64,000 nt of DNA from Membranipora membranacea (Eukaryota > Bryozoa > Gymnolaemata > Cheilostomatida > Membraniporidae): contig OU612068.1 in assembly GCA_914767715.1 (NCBI GenBank), positions 12,462,001-12,526,000 of the forward strand. Reading direction: 5' to 3'. A program made the translations under genes and the position numbers. Shown here piece by piece: positions 24,134-37,800 of this stretch (positions are counted from its first letter, which is position 1; the number at the start of each line of letters is the position of its first letter). Under the pieces are notes generated by a model, which saw only the letters and a program-made list of their open reading frames with translations, made no database searches and had not been told where the DNA came from.

Positions 24134-25809
24134 AAGGGAGGGTATCACGGTTTTTTTTCGCCGAGATCAAAAAATAGATTCGCTTCAAACCTACCTCATA
24201 GGGAGGAGCAACTCCTGCTCATCTCGAATCTGCAAACCGTTTGGCTCTGCGGCTTTTCACTCTCCGTCAGTGTCCGTTTTAAATAGGGTCACTTTTGCTA
24301 AAAAAAAACATGCCAAACGGCAGCATTGAAAAATTAAAACTCTGTTGGATTCTTATCAAACTCCGACCAGTTCAAGCTCTTATTGGCCTCATTCAAACTG
24401 CAGAATATTGGAATCCTCTGATTAACTGGTGGGTCATAACGCTGACTTGAAGTTTCAAAAATTATACCAAGGGAGGGTATCACGGTTTTTTTTCGCCGAG
24501 ATCAAAAAATAGATTCGCTTTAAACCTACCTCATAGGGAGGAGCAACTCCTGCTCATCTCGAATCTGCAAACCGTTTGGCTCTGCGGCTTTTCACTCTCC
24601 GTCAGTGTCCGTTTTAATTAGGGTCACTTTTGCTAAAAAAAAAACATGCCAGACGGCAGCATTGAAAAATTAAAACTCTGTTGGATTTTTATCAAACTCC
24701 GACCAGTTCAAGCTCTTATTGGCCTCATTCAAACCGCAGAATATTGGAATCCTCTGATTAACTGGTGGGTCATAACGCTGACTTGAAGTTTCAAAAATTA
24801 TACCAAGGGAGGGTATCAAGGTTTTTTTTCGCCGAGATCAAAAAATAGATTCGCTTCAAACCTACCTCATAGGGAGGAGCAAATCCTGCTCATCTCGAAT
24901 CTGCAAACTGTTTGGCTCTGCGGCTTTTCACTCTCCGTCAGCGTCCGTTTTAATTAGGGTCACTTTTTCTGAAAAAAAACATGCCAAACGGCAGCACTAA
25001 AAAATAAAAACTCTGTTGGATTCTTATCATACTCCGACCAGTTCAAGCTCTTATTGGCCTCATTCAAACTGCAGAATATTGGAATCCTCTGATTAACTGG
25101 TGGGTCATAACGCTGACTTGAAGTTTCAAAAATTATACCAAGGGAGGGTATCATGGTTTTTTTTCGCCGAGATCAAAAAATAGATTCGTTTCAAACCTAC
25201 CTCATAGGGAGGAGCAACTCCTGCTCATCTCGAATCTGCAAACCGTTTGGCTCTGCGGCTTTTCACTCTCCGTCAGTGTCCGTTTTAATTAGGGTCACTT
25301 TTGCTAAAGAAAAACATGTCAAACGGCAGCATTGAAAAATTAAAACTTTGTTGGATTCTTATCAAACTCCGACCAGTTCAAGCTCTTATTGGCCTCATTC
25401 AAACTGCAGAATATTGGAATCCTCTGATTAACTGGTGGGTCATAACGCTGACTTGAAGTTTCAAAAATTATACCAAGGGAGGGTATCACGATTTTTTTTC
25501 GCCGAGATCAAAAAAAAGATTCGCTTCAAACCTACCTCATAGGGAGGAGCAACTCCTGCTCATCTCGAATCTGCAAACCGTTTGGCTCTGCGGCTTTTCA
25601 CTCTCCGTCAGCGTCCGTTTTAATTAGGGTCACTTTTGCTAAAAAAAAACATGCCAAACGGCAGCATTGAAAAATAAAAACTATGTTGGATTCTTATCAT
25701 ACTCCGACCAGTTCAAGCTCTTATTTGCCTCATTCAAACTGCAGAATATTGGAATCCTCTGATTAACTGGTGGGTCACAACGCTGACTTGAAGTTTCAAA
25801 AATTATACC

Positions 25810-28800
25810 AAGGGAGGGTATCACGGTTTTTTTTCGCCGAGATCAAAAAATAGATTCGCTTCAAACCTACCTCATAGGGAGGAGCAACTCCTGCTCATCT
25901 CGAATCTGCAAACCGTTTGGCTCTGCGGCTTTTCACTCTCCGTCAGCGTCCGGTTTAATTAGGGTAACTTTTGCTGAAAAAAAACATGCCAAACGGCAGC
26001 ATTGAAAAATTAAAACTCTGTTGGATTCTTATCAAACTCCGACCAGTTCAAGCTCTTATTGGCCTCATTCAAACCGCAGAATATTGGAATCCTCTGATTA
26101 ACTGGTGGGTCATAACGCTGACTTGAAGTTTCAAAAATTATACCAAGGGAGGGTATCACGGTTTTTTTTCGCCGAGATTAAAATATAGATGCGTTCAAAC
26201 CTACCTCATAGGGAGGAGCAACTCCTGCTCATCTCAAATCTGCAAACCGTTTGGCTCTGCGGCTTTTCACTCTCCGTCAGCGTCCGTTTTAATTAGGGTC
26301 ACTTTTGCTAAAAAAAAACATGCCAAACGGCAGCATTGAAAAATAAAAACTCTGTTGGATTCCTATCACACTCCGACCAGTTCAAGCTCTTATTGGCCTC
26401 ATTCAAACTGCAGAATATTGGAATCCTCTGATTTACTGGTGGGTCATAACGCTGACTTGAAGTTTCAAAAAGTGTACCAAGGGAGGGTATCACAGTTTTT
26501 TTTTCGCCGAGATCAAAAAATAGATTCGCTTCAAACCTGCCTCATAGGGAGGAGCAACTCCTGCTCATCTCGAATCTGCACACCGTTTGGCTCTGCGGCT
26601 TTTCACTCTCCGTCAGCGTCCGTTTTAATTAGGGTCACTTTTGCTAAAAAAAAACATGCCAAACGGCAGCATTGAAAAATAAAAACTCTGTTGGATTCTT
26701 ATCACACTCCGACCAGTTCAAGCTCTTATTGGCCTCATTCAAACTGCAGAATATTGGAATCCTCTGATTAACTGGTGGGTCATAACGCTGACTTGAAGTC
26801 TCAAAAAGTATACCAAGGGAGGGTATCACAGTTTTTTTTCGCCGAGAGCAAAAAATAGATTCGCTTCAAACCTACCTCATAGGGAGGAGCAACTCCTGCT
26901 CATCTCGAATCTGCAAACCGTTTGGCTCTGCGGCTTTTCACTCTCCGTCAGTGTCCGTTTTAATTAGGGTCACTTTTGCTAAAAAAAAAACATGCAAAAC
27001 GGCAGCATTGAAATAATAAAACTCTGTTGGATTCTTATCAAACTCTGACCAGTTCAAGCTCTTATTGGCCTCATTCAAACTGCAGAATATTGGAATCCTC
27101 TGATTAACTGGTGGGTCATAACGCTGACTTGAAGTTTCAAAAAATATACCAAGGGAGGGTATCAAGGTTTTGTTTTTCGCCGAGATCAAAAAACAGATTA
27201 GCTTCAAACCTACCTCATAGGGAGGAGCAACTCCTGCTCATCTCGAATCTGCAAACCGTTTGGCTCTGCGGCTTTTCACTCTCCGTCAGCGTCCGTTTTA
27301 ATTAGGGTCACTTTCTCTGAAAAAAAACATGCCGTACGGCAGCATTGATAAATTAAAACTCTGTTGGATTCTTATCAAACTCCGACCAGTTCAAGCTCTT
27401 ATTGGCCTCATTCAAACCGCAGAATATTGGAATCCTCTGATTAACTGGTGGGTCATAACGCTGACTTGAACTTTCAAAAATTATACCAAGGGAGGGTATC
27501 ACGGTTTTTTTTCGCCGAGATCAAAAAATAGATTCGCTTCAAACCTACCTCATAGGGAGGAGCAACTCCTGCTCATCTCGAATCTGCAAACCGTTTGGCT
27601 CTGCGGCTTTTCACTCTCCGTCAGTGTCCGTTATAATTAAGCTCACTTTTGCTAAAAAGAAACATGCCAAACGGCAGCATTGAAAAATTAAAACTCTGTT
27701 GGATTCTTATCAAACTCCGACCAGTTCAAGCTCTTATTGGCCTCATTCAAACTGCAGAATATTGGAATCCTCTGATTAACTGGTGGGTCATAACGCTGAC
27801 TTGAAGTTTCAAAAATTATACCAAGGGAGGGTATCACGGTTTTTTTTCGCCGGGATCAAAAAATAGATTCGCTTCAAACCTACCTCATAGGGAGGAGCAA
27901 CTCCTGCTCATCTCGAATCTGCAAACCGTTTGGCTCTGCGGCTTTTCACTCTCCGTCAGTGTCCGTTTTAATTAGGGTCACTTTTGCGACAAAAAAAAAG
28001 ATGCCAAACGGCAGTTGTGAAAAATTAAAACTCTGTTGGATTCTTATCAAACTCCGACCAGTTCAAGCTCTTATTGGCCTCATTCAAACCGCAGAACATT
28101 GGAATCCTCTGATTAACTGGTGGGTCATAACGCTGACTTGAAATTTCCAAAATTATACCAAGGGAGGGTATCACGGTTTTTTTTCACCGAGATCAAAAAA
28201 TAGATTCGCTTCAAACCTACCTCATAGGGAGGAGCAACTCCTGCTCATCTCGAATCTGCAAACCGTTTGGCTCTGCGGCTTTTCACTCTCCGTCAGTGTC
28301 CGTTTTAATTAGGGTCACTTATGCTAAAAAAAAAACATGCCAAACGGCAGCATTGAAAAATGAAAACTCTGTTGGATTCTTATCAAACTCAGACCAGTTC
28401 AAGCTCTTATTGGCCTCATTCAAAGCGCAGAATATTGGAATCCTCTGATTAACTGGTGGGTCATAACGCTGACTTGAAGTTTCAAAAATTATACCAAGGG
28501 AGGGTATCAAGGTTTTTTTTCGCCGGGATCAAAAAATAGATTCGCTTCAAACCTACCTCATAGGGAGGAGCAAATCCTGCTCATCTCGAATCTGCAAACT
28601 GTTTGGCTCTGCGGCTTTTCACTCTCCGTCAGCGTCCGTTTTAATTAGGGTCACTTTTTCTGAAAAAAAACATGCCAAACGGCAGCACTAAAAAATAAAA
28701 ACTCTGTTGGATTCTTATCATACTCCGACCAGTTCAAGCTCTTATTGGCCTCATTCAAACTGCAGAATATTGGAATCCTCTGATTAACTGGTGGGTCATA

Positions 28801-31800
28801 ACGCTGACTTGAAGTTTCAAAAATTATACCAAGGGAGGGTATCACGGTTTTTTTTCGCCGAGATCAAAAAATAGATTCGCTTCAAACCTACCTCATAGGG
28901 AGGAGCAACTCCTGCTCATCTCGAATCTGCAAACCGTTTGGCTCTGCGGCTTTTCACTCTCCGTCAGTGTCCGTTTTAATTAGGGTCACTTTTGCTAAAA
29001 AAAACATGCCAAACGGCAGCATTGAAAAATTAAAACTCTGTTGGATTCTTATCAAACTCCGACCAGTTCAAGCTCTTATTGGCCTCATTCAAACTGCAGA
29101 ATATTGGAATCCTCTGATTAACTGGTGGGTTATAACGCTGACTTGAAGTTTCAAAAATTATACCAAGGGAGGGTATCACGGTTTTTTTTCGCCGAGATCA
29201 AAAAAAAGATTCGCTTCAAACCTACCTCATAGGGAGGAGCAACTCCTGCTCATCTCGAATCTGCAAACCGTTTGGCTCTGCGGCTTTTCACTCTCCGTCA
29301 GCGTCCGTTTTAATTAGGGTCACTTTTGCTAAAAAAAAACATGCCAAACGGCAGCATTGAAAAATAAAAACTATGTTGGATTCTTATCATACTCCGACCA
29401 GTTCAAGCTCTTATTGGCCTCATTCAAACTGCAGAATATTGGAATCCTCTGATTAACTGGTGGGTCACAACGCTGACTTGAAGTTTCAAAAATTATACAA
29501 AGGGAGGGTATCACGGTTTTTTTTCGCCGAGATCAAAAAATAGATTTGCTTCAAACCTACCTCATAGGGAGGAGCAACTCCTGCTCATCTCGAATCTGCA
29601 AACCGTTTGGCTCTGCGGCTTTTCACTCTCCGTCAGTGTCCGTTTTAATTAGGGTCACTTTTGCTAAAAAAAAACATGCCAAACGGCAGCATTGAAAAAT
29701 AAAAACTCTGTTGGATTCTTATCAAACTCCGACCAGTTCAAGCTCTTATTGGCCTCATTCAAACTGCAGAATATTGGAATCCTCTGATTAACTGGTGGGT
29801 CATAACGCTGACTTGAAGTTTCAAAAATTATACCAAGGGAGGGTATCACGGTTTTTCTTCGCCGAGATCAAAAAAAGAGTCGCTTCAAACTTACCTCATA
29901 GGGAGGAGCAACTCCTGCTCATCTCGAATCTGCAAACCGTTTGGCTCTGCAGCTTTTCACTCTCCTTCAGCGTCCGTTTTAATTAGGGTCACTTTTGCTA
30001 AAAAAAAACATGCCAAACGGCAGCATTGAAAAATAAAAACTCTGTTGGATTCTTATCAAACTCCGACCAGTTCAAGCTCTTATTAGCCTCATTCAAACTG
30101 TCGAATATTGGAATCCTCTGATTAACTGGTGGGTCATAACGCTGACTTGAAGTATCAAAAACTATACCAAGGGAGGGTATCACGGTTTTTTTTCGCCGAG
30201 ATAAAAAAAAAGATTCGCTTCAAACCTACCTCATAGGGAGGAGCAAATCCTGCTCATCTCGAATCTGCAAACTGTTTGGCTCTGCGGCTTTTCACTCTCC
30301 GTCAGCATCCGTTTTAATTAGGGTCACTTTTTCTGAAAAAAAACATGCCAAACGGCAGCACTAAAAAATAAAAACTCTGTTGGATTCTTATCATACTCCG
30401 ACCAGTTCAAGCTCTTATTGGCCTCATTCAAACTGCAGAATATTGGAATCCTCTGATTAACTGGTGGGTCATAACGCTGACTTGAAGTTTCAAAAATTAT
30501 ACCAAGGGAGGGTATCACGGTTTTTTTTCGCCGAGATCAAAAAATAGATTCGTTTCAAACCTACCTCATAGGGAGGAGCAACTCCTGCTCATCTCGAATC
30601 TGCAAACCGTTTGGCTCTGCGGCTTTTCACTCTCCGTCAGTGTCCGTTTTAATTAGGGTCACTTTTGCTAAAAAAAAAACATGCCAGACGGCAGCATTGA
30701 AAAATTAAAACTCTGTTGGATTCTTATCAAACTCCGACCAGTTCAAGCTCTTATTGGCCTCATTCAAACTGCAGAATATTGGAATCCTCTGATTAACTGG
30801 TGGGTCATAACGCTGACTTGAAGTTTCAAAAATTATACCAAGGGAGGGTATCACGGTTTTTTTCGCCGAGATAAAAAAAAAGATTCGCTTCAAACCTACC
30901 TCATAGGGAGGAGCAACTCCTGCTCATCTCGAATCTGCAACCCGTTTGGCTCTGCGGCTTTTCACTCTCCGTCAGCGTCCGTTTTAATTAGGGTCACTTT
31001 TGCTAAAAAACAACATGCCAAACGGCAGCATTGAAAAATAAAAACTATGTTGGATTGTTATCATACTCCGACCAGTTCAAGCTCTTATTGGCCTCATTCA
31101 AACTGCAGAATATTGGAATCCTCTGATTAACTGGTGGGTCACAACGCTGACTTGAAGTTTCAAAAATTATACAAAGGGAGGGTATCACGGTTTTTTTTCG
31201 CCGAGATCAAAAAAATAGATTTGCTTCAAACCTACCTCATAGGGAGGAGCAACTCCTGCTCATCTCGAATCTGCAAACCGTTTGGCTCTGCGGCTTTTCA
31301 CTCTCCGTCAGCGTCCGTTTTAATTAGGGTCACTTTTGCTAAAAAAAAACATGCCAAACGGCAGCATTGAAAAATAAAAACTATGTTGGATTCTTATCAT
31401 ACTCCGACCAGTTCAAGCTCTTATTGGCCTCATTCAAACTGCAGAATATTGGAATCCTCTGATTAACTGGTGGGTCACAACGCTGACTTGAACTTTCAAA
31501 AATTATACAAAGGGAGGGTATCACGGTTTTTTTTTCGCCGAGATCAAAAAATAGATTTGCTTCAAACCTACCTCATAGGGAGGAGCAACTCCTGCTCATC
31601 TCGAATCTGCAAACCGTTTGGCTCTGCGGCTTTTCACTCTCCGTCAGTGTCCGTTTTAATTAGGGTCACTTTTGCTAAAAAAAAACATGCCAAACGGCAG
31701 CATTGAAAAATAAAAACTCTGTTGGATTCTTATCATCCTCCGACCAGTTCAAGCTCTTATTGGCCTCATTCAAACTGCAGAATATTGGAATCCTCTGATT

Positions 31801-32518
31801 AACTGGTGGGTCATAACGCTGACTTGAAGTTTCAAAAATTATACCAAGGGAGGGTATCACGGTTTTTTTTCGCCGGGATCAAAAAATAGATTCGCTTCAA
31901 ACCTACCTCATAGGGAGGAGCAACTCCTGCTCATCTCGAATCTGCAAACCGTTTGGCTCTGCGGCTTTTCACTCTCCGTCAGTGTCCGTTTTAATTAGGG
32001 TCACTTTTGCGACAAAAAAAAAGATGCCAAACGGCAGTTGTGAAAAATTAAAACTCTGTTGGATTCTTATCAAACTCCGACCAGTTCAAGCTCTTATTGG
32101 CCTCATTCAAACCGCAGAAAATTGGAATCCTCTGATTAACTGGTGGGTCATAACGCTGACTTGAAGTTTAAAAAATTATACCAAGGGAGGGTATCACGGT
32201 TTTTTTTCACCGAGATCAAAAAATAGATTCGCTTCAAACCTACCTCATAGGGAGGAGCAACTCCTGCTCATCTCGAATCTGCAAACCGTTTGGCTCTGCG
32301 GCTTTTCACTCTCCGTCAGTATCTGTTTTAATTAGGGTCACTTTTGCTAAAAAAAAAACATGCCAAACGGCAGCATTGAAAAATTAAAACTCTGTTGGAT
32401 TCTTATCAAAATCAGACCAGTTCAAGCTCTTATTGGCCTCATTCAAAGCGCAGAATATTGGAATCCTCTGATTAACTGGTGGGTCATAACGCTGACTTGA
32501 AGTTTCAAAAATTATACC
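25810..32518 (+). repeat. Higher-order repeat, copy 3 (20 monomers, then diverges)
   Basis: The monomer order follows copy 2 at 9,390-bp offsets for 20 monomers, including the GCGAC monomers at 27,986 and 32,009 and the extra types introduced by the copy-2 insertion. The monomer at 32,183 keeps the unbroken parental form (GCGCAG 3' half) where copy 2 has the hybrid. The copy loses register with copy 2 after that monomer. The closing five monomers seen in copies 1 and 2 are absent. Confidence 0.88.
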
Positions 32519-34865
32519 AAGGGAGGGTATCAAGGTTTTTTTTCGCCGAGATCAAAAAATAGATTCGCTTCAAACCTACCTCATAGGGAGGAGCAAATCC
32601 TGCTCATCTTGAATCTGCAAACTGTTTGGCTCTGCGGCTTTTCACTCTCCGTCAGTGTCCGTTTTAATTAGGGTCACTTTTGCTAAAAAAAAAACATGCC
32701 AAACGGCAGCATTGAAAAATTAAAACTCTGTTGGATTCTTATCAAACTCCGACCAGTTCAAGCTCTTATTGGCCTCATTCAAACTGCAGAATATTGGAAT
32801 CCTCTGATTAACTGGTGGGTCATAACGCTGACTTGAAGTTTCAAAAATTATACCAAGGGAGGGTATCACGGTTTTTTTTCGCCGAGATCAAAAAAAAGAT
32901 TCGCTTCAAACCTACCTCATAGGGAGGAGCAACTCCTGCTCATCTCGAATCTGCAAACCGTTTGGCTCTGCGGCTTTTCACTCTCCGTCAGCGTCCGTTT
33001 TAATTAGGGTCACTTTTGCTAAAAAAAAACATGCCAAACGGCAGCATTGAAAAATAAAAACTATGTTGGATTCTTATCATACTCCGACCAGTTCAAGCTC
33101 TTATTGGCCTCATTCAAACTGCAGAATATTGGAATCCTCTGATTAACTGGTGGGTCACAACGCTGACTTGAAGTTTCAAAAATTTTACAAAGGGAGGGTA
33201 TCACGGTTTTTTTTCGCCGAGATCAAAAAATAGATTTGCTTCAAACCTACCTCATAAGGAGGAGCAACTCCTGCTCATCTCGAATCTGCAAACCGTTTGG
33301 CTCTGCGGCTTTTCACTCTCCGTCAGTGTCCGTTTTAATTAGGGTCACTTTTGCAAAAAAAAAACATGCCAAACGGCAGCATTGAGAAATAAAAACTCTG
33401 TTGGATTCTTATCAAACTCCGACCAGTTCAAGCTCTTATTGGCCTCATTCAAACTGCAGAATATTGGAATCCTCTGATTACTTGGTGGGTCATAACGCTG
33501 ACTTGAAGTTTCAAAAATTATACCAAGGGAGGGTATCACGGTTTTTCTTCGCCGAGATAAAAAAAAAGAGTCGCTTCAAACCTACCTCATAGGGAGGAGC
33601 AACTCCTGCTCATCTCGAATCTGCAAACCGTTTGGCTCTGCAGCTTTTCACTCTCCTTCAGCGTCCGTTTTAATTAGGGTCACTTTTGCTAAAAAAAAAA
33701 CATGCCAAACGGCAGCATTGAAAAATAAAAACTCTGTTGGATTCTTATCAAACTCCGACCAGTTCAAGCTCTTATTAGCCTCATTCAAACTGTCGAATAT
33801 TGGAATCCTCTGATTAACTGGTGGGTCATAACGCTGACTTGAAGTTTCAAAAATTATACCAAGGGAGGGTATCAAGGTTTTTTTTCGCCGAGATCAAAAA
33901 ATAGATTCGCTTCAAACCTACCGCATAGGGAGGAGCAAATCCTGCTCATCTCGAATCTGCAAACTGTTTGGCTCTGCGGCTTTTCACTCTCCGTCAGCGT
34001 CCGTTTTAATTAGGGTCACTTTTTCTGAAAAAAAACATGCCAAACGGCAGCACTAAAAAATAAAAACTCTGTTGGATTCTTATCAAACTCCGACCAGTTC
34101 AAGCTCTTATTGGCCTCATTCAAAGCGCAGAATATTGGAATCCTCTGATTAACTGGTGGGTCATAACGCTGACTTGAAGTTTCAAAAATTATACCAAGGG
34201 AGGGTATCAAGGTTTTTTTTCGCCGGGATCAAAAAATAGATTCGCTTCAAACCTACCTCATAGGGAGGAGCAAATCCTGCTCATCTCGAATCTGCAAACT
34301 GTTTGGCTCTGCGGCTTTTCACTCTCCGTCAGCGTCCGTTTTAATTAGGGTCACTTTTTCTGAAAAAAAACATGCCAAACGGCAGCACTAAAAAATAAAA
34401 ACTCTGTTGGATTCTTATCATACTCCGACCAGTTCAAGCTCTTATTGGCCTCATTCAAACTGCAGAATATTGGAATCCTCTGATTAACTGGTGGGTCATA
34501 ACGCTGACTTGAAGTTTCAAAAATTATACCAAGGGAGGGTATCACGGTTTTTTTTCGCCGAGATCAAAAAATAGTTTCGTTTCAAACCTACCTCATAGGG
34601 AGGAGCAACTCCTGCTCATCTCGAATCTGCAAATCGTTTGGCTCTGCGGCTTTTCACTCTCCGTCAGTGTCCGTTTTAATTAGGGTCACTTTTGCTAAAA
34701 AAAAACATGCCAAACGGCAGCATTGAAAAATAAAAACTCTGTTGGATTCTTATCAAACTCCGACCAGTTCAAGCTCTTATTGGCCTCATTCAAACTGCAG
34801 AATATTGGAATCCTCTGATTAACTGGTGGGTCATAACGCTGACTTGAAGTTTCAAAAATTATACC

Positions 34866-37800
34866 AAGGGAGGGTATCACGGTTTTTTTTCGCCGAGATC
34901 AAAAAAAAGATTCGCTTCAAACCTACCTCATAGGGAGGAGCAACTCCTGCTCATCTCGAATCTGCAAACTGTTTGGCTCTGCGGCTTTTCACTCTCCGTC
35001 AGCGTCCGTTTTAATTAGGGTCACTTTTGCTAAAAAAAAACATGCCAAACGGCAGCATTGAAAAATAAAAACTATGTTGGATTCTTATCATACTCCGACC
35101 AGTTCAAGCTCTTATTGGCCTCATTCAAACTGCAGAATATTGGAATCCTTTTGATTAACTGGTGGGTCACAACGCTGACTTGAAGTTTCAAAAATTATAC
35201 AAAGGGAGGGTATCACGGTTTTTTTTCGCCGAGATCAAAAAATAGATTTGCTTCAAACCTACCTCATAGGGAGGAGCAACTCCTGCTCATCTCGAATCTG
35301 CAAACCGTTTGGCTCTGCGGCTTTTCACTCTCCGTCAGTGTCCGTTTTAATTAGGGTCACTTTTGCTAAAAAAAAACATGCCAAACGGCAGCATTGAAAA
35401 ATAAAAACTCTGTTGGATTCTTATCAAACTCCGACCAGTTCAAGCTCTTATTGGCCTCATTCAAACTGCAGAATATTGGAATATTCTGATTAACTGGTGG
35501 GTCATAACGCTGACTTGAAGTTTCAAAAATTATACCAAGGGAGGGTATCACGGTTTTTCTTCGCCGAGATCAAAAAAAGAGTCGCTTCAAACCTACCTCA
35601 TAGGGAGGAGCAACTCCTGCTCATCTCGAATCTGCAAACCGTTTGGCTCTGCAGCTTTTCGTTCTCCTTCAGCGTCCGTTTTAATTAGGGTCACTTTTGC
35701 TAAAAAAAAACATGCCAAACGGCAGCATTGAAAAATAAAAACTCTGTTGGATTCTTATCAAACTCCGACCAGTTCAAGCTCTTATTAGCCTCATTCAAAC
35801 TGTCGAATATTGGAATCCTCTGATTAACTGGTGGGTCATAACGCTGACTTGAAGTTTCAAAAATTATACCAAGGGAGGGTATCAAGGTTTTTTTTCGCCG
35901 AGATCAAAAAATAGATTCGCTTCAAACCTACCTCATAGGGAGGAGCAAATCCTGCTCATCTCGAATCTGCAAACTGTTTGGCTCTGCGGCTTTTCACTCT
36001 CCGTCAGCGTCCGTTTTAATTAGGGTCACTTTTTCTGAAAAAAAACATGCCAAACGGCAGCACTAAAAAATAAAAACTCTGTTGGATTCTTATCATACTC
36101 CGACCAGTTCAAGCTCTTATTGGCCTCATACAAACTGCAGAATATTGGAATCCTCTGATTAACTGGTGGGTCATAACGCTGACTTGAAGTTTCAAAAATT
36201 ATACCAAGGGAGGGTATCACGGTTTTTTTTCGCCGAGATCAAAAAATAGATTCGTTTCAAACCTACCTCATAGGGAGGAGCAACTCCTGCTCATCTCGAA
36301 TCTGCAAACCGTTTGGCTCTGCGGCTTTTCACTCTCCGTCAGTGTCCGTTTTAATTAGGGTCACTTTTGCTAAAAAAAAAACATGCCAAACGGCAGCATT
36401 GAAAAATCAAAACTCTGTTGGATTCTTATCAAACTCCGACCAGTTCAAGCTCTTATTGGCCTCATTCAAACTGCAGAATATTGGAATCCTCTGATTAACT
36501 GGTGGGTCATAACGCTGACTTGAAGTATCAAAAATTATACCAAGGGAGGGTATCACGGTTTTTTTTCGCCGAGATCAAAAAAAAGACTCGCTTCAAACCT
36601 ACCTCATAGGGAGGAGCAAATCCTGCTCATCTCGAATCTGCAAACTGTTTGGCTCTGCGGCTTTTCACTCTCCGTCAGCGTGCGTTTTAATTAGGGTCAC
36701 TTTTTCTGAAAAAAAACATGCCAAACGGCAGCACTAAAAAATAAAAACTCTGTTGGATTCTTATCATACTCCGACCAGTTCAAGCTCTTATTGGCCTCAT
36801 TCAAACTGCAGAATATTGGAATCCTCTGATTAACTGGTGGGTCATAACGCTGACTTGAAGTTTCAAAAATTATACCAAGGGAGGGTATCACGGTTTTTTT
36901 TCGCCGAGATCAAAAAATAGATTCGTTTCAAACCTACCTCTTAGGGAGGAGCAACTCCTGCTCATCTCGAATCTGCAAACCGTTTGGCTCTGCGGCTTTT
37001 CACTCTCCGTCAGTGTCCGTTTTAATTAGGGTCACTTTTGCTAAAAAAAAAACATGCCAGACGGCAGCATTGAAAAATTAAAACTCTGTTGGATTCTTAT
37101 CAAACTCCGACCAGTTCAAGCTCTTATTGGCCTCATTCAAACTGCAGAATATTGGAATCCTCTGATTAACTGGTGGGTCATAACGCTGACTTTAAGTTTC
37201 AAAAATTATACCAAGGGAGGGTATCAAGGTTTTTTTTCGCCGGGATCAAAAAATAGATTCGCTTCAAACCTACCTCATAGGGAGGAGCAAATCCTGCTCA
37301 TCTCGAATCTGCAAACTGTTTGGCTCTGCGGCTTTTCACTCTCCGTCAGCGTCCGTTTTAATTAGGGTCACTTTTTCTGAAAAAAAACATGCCAAACGGC
37401 AGCACTAAAAAATAAAAACTCTGTTGGATTCTTATCATACTCCGACCAGTTCAAGCTCTTATTGGCCTCATTCAAACTGCAGAATATTGGAATCCTCTGA
37501 TTAACTGGTGGGTCATAACGCTGACTTGAAGTTTCAAAAATTATACCAAGGGAGGGTATCACGGTTTTTTTTCGCCGAGATCAAAAAAAAGATTCGCTTC
37601 AAACCTACCTCATAGGGAGGAGCAACTCCTGCTCATCTCGAATCTGCAAACTGTTTGGCTCTGCGGCTTTTCACTCTCCGTCAGCGTCCGTTTTAATTAG
37701 GGTCACTTTTGCTAAAAAAAAACATGCCAAACGGCAGCATTGAAAAATAAAAACTATGTTGGATTCTTATCATACTCCGACCAGTTCAAGCTCTTATTGG

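Larger units (their letters stand above)
16420..25809 (+). repeat. Higher-order repeat, copy 2 (28 monomers, 9,390 bp)
   Basis: The first 16 monomers follow copy 1 type for type, with 7,042-bp offsets. Seven extra monomers (21,785-24,133) come next, then the same five closing monomers as copy 1. Most differences from copy 1 are isolated substitutions, such as CACCGTTTGG near 17,191 and AAAGATACC near 17,753, and copy 3 shares the first of these. Copies 2 and 3 are therefore closer to each other than to copy 1 in this part. Confidence 0.9.

Noticed and set aside
26355-26675. 106-codon plus-strand frame, also present at 9,923-10,243 and 16,965-17,285
   Set aside because: Its three copies are simply the same monomer pair in the three HOR copies. 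The frame is opened by a private TCCTATCAC change creating no recognisable product, and ends in the next monomer's A-rich region.
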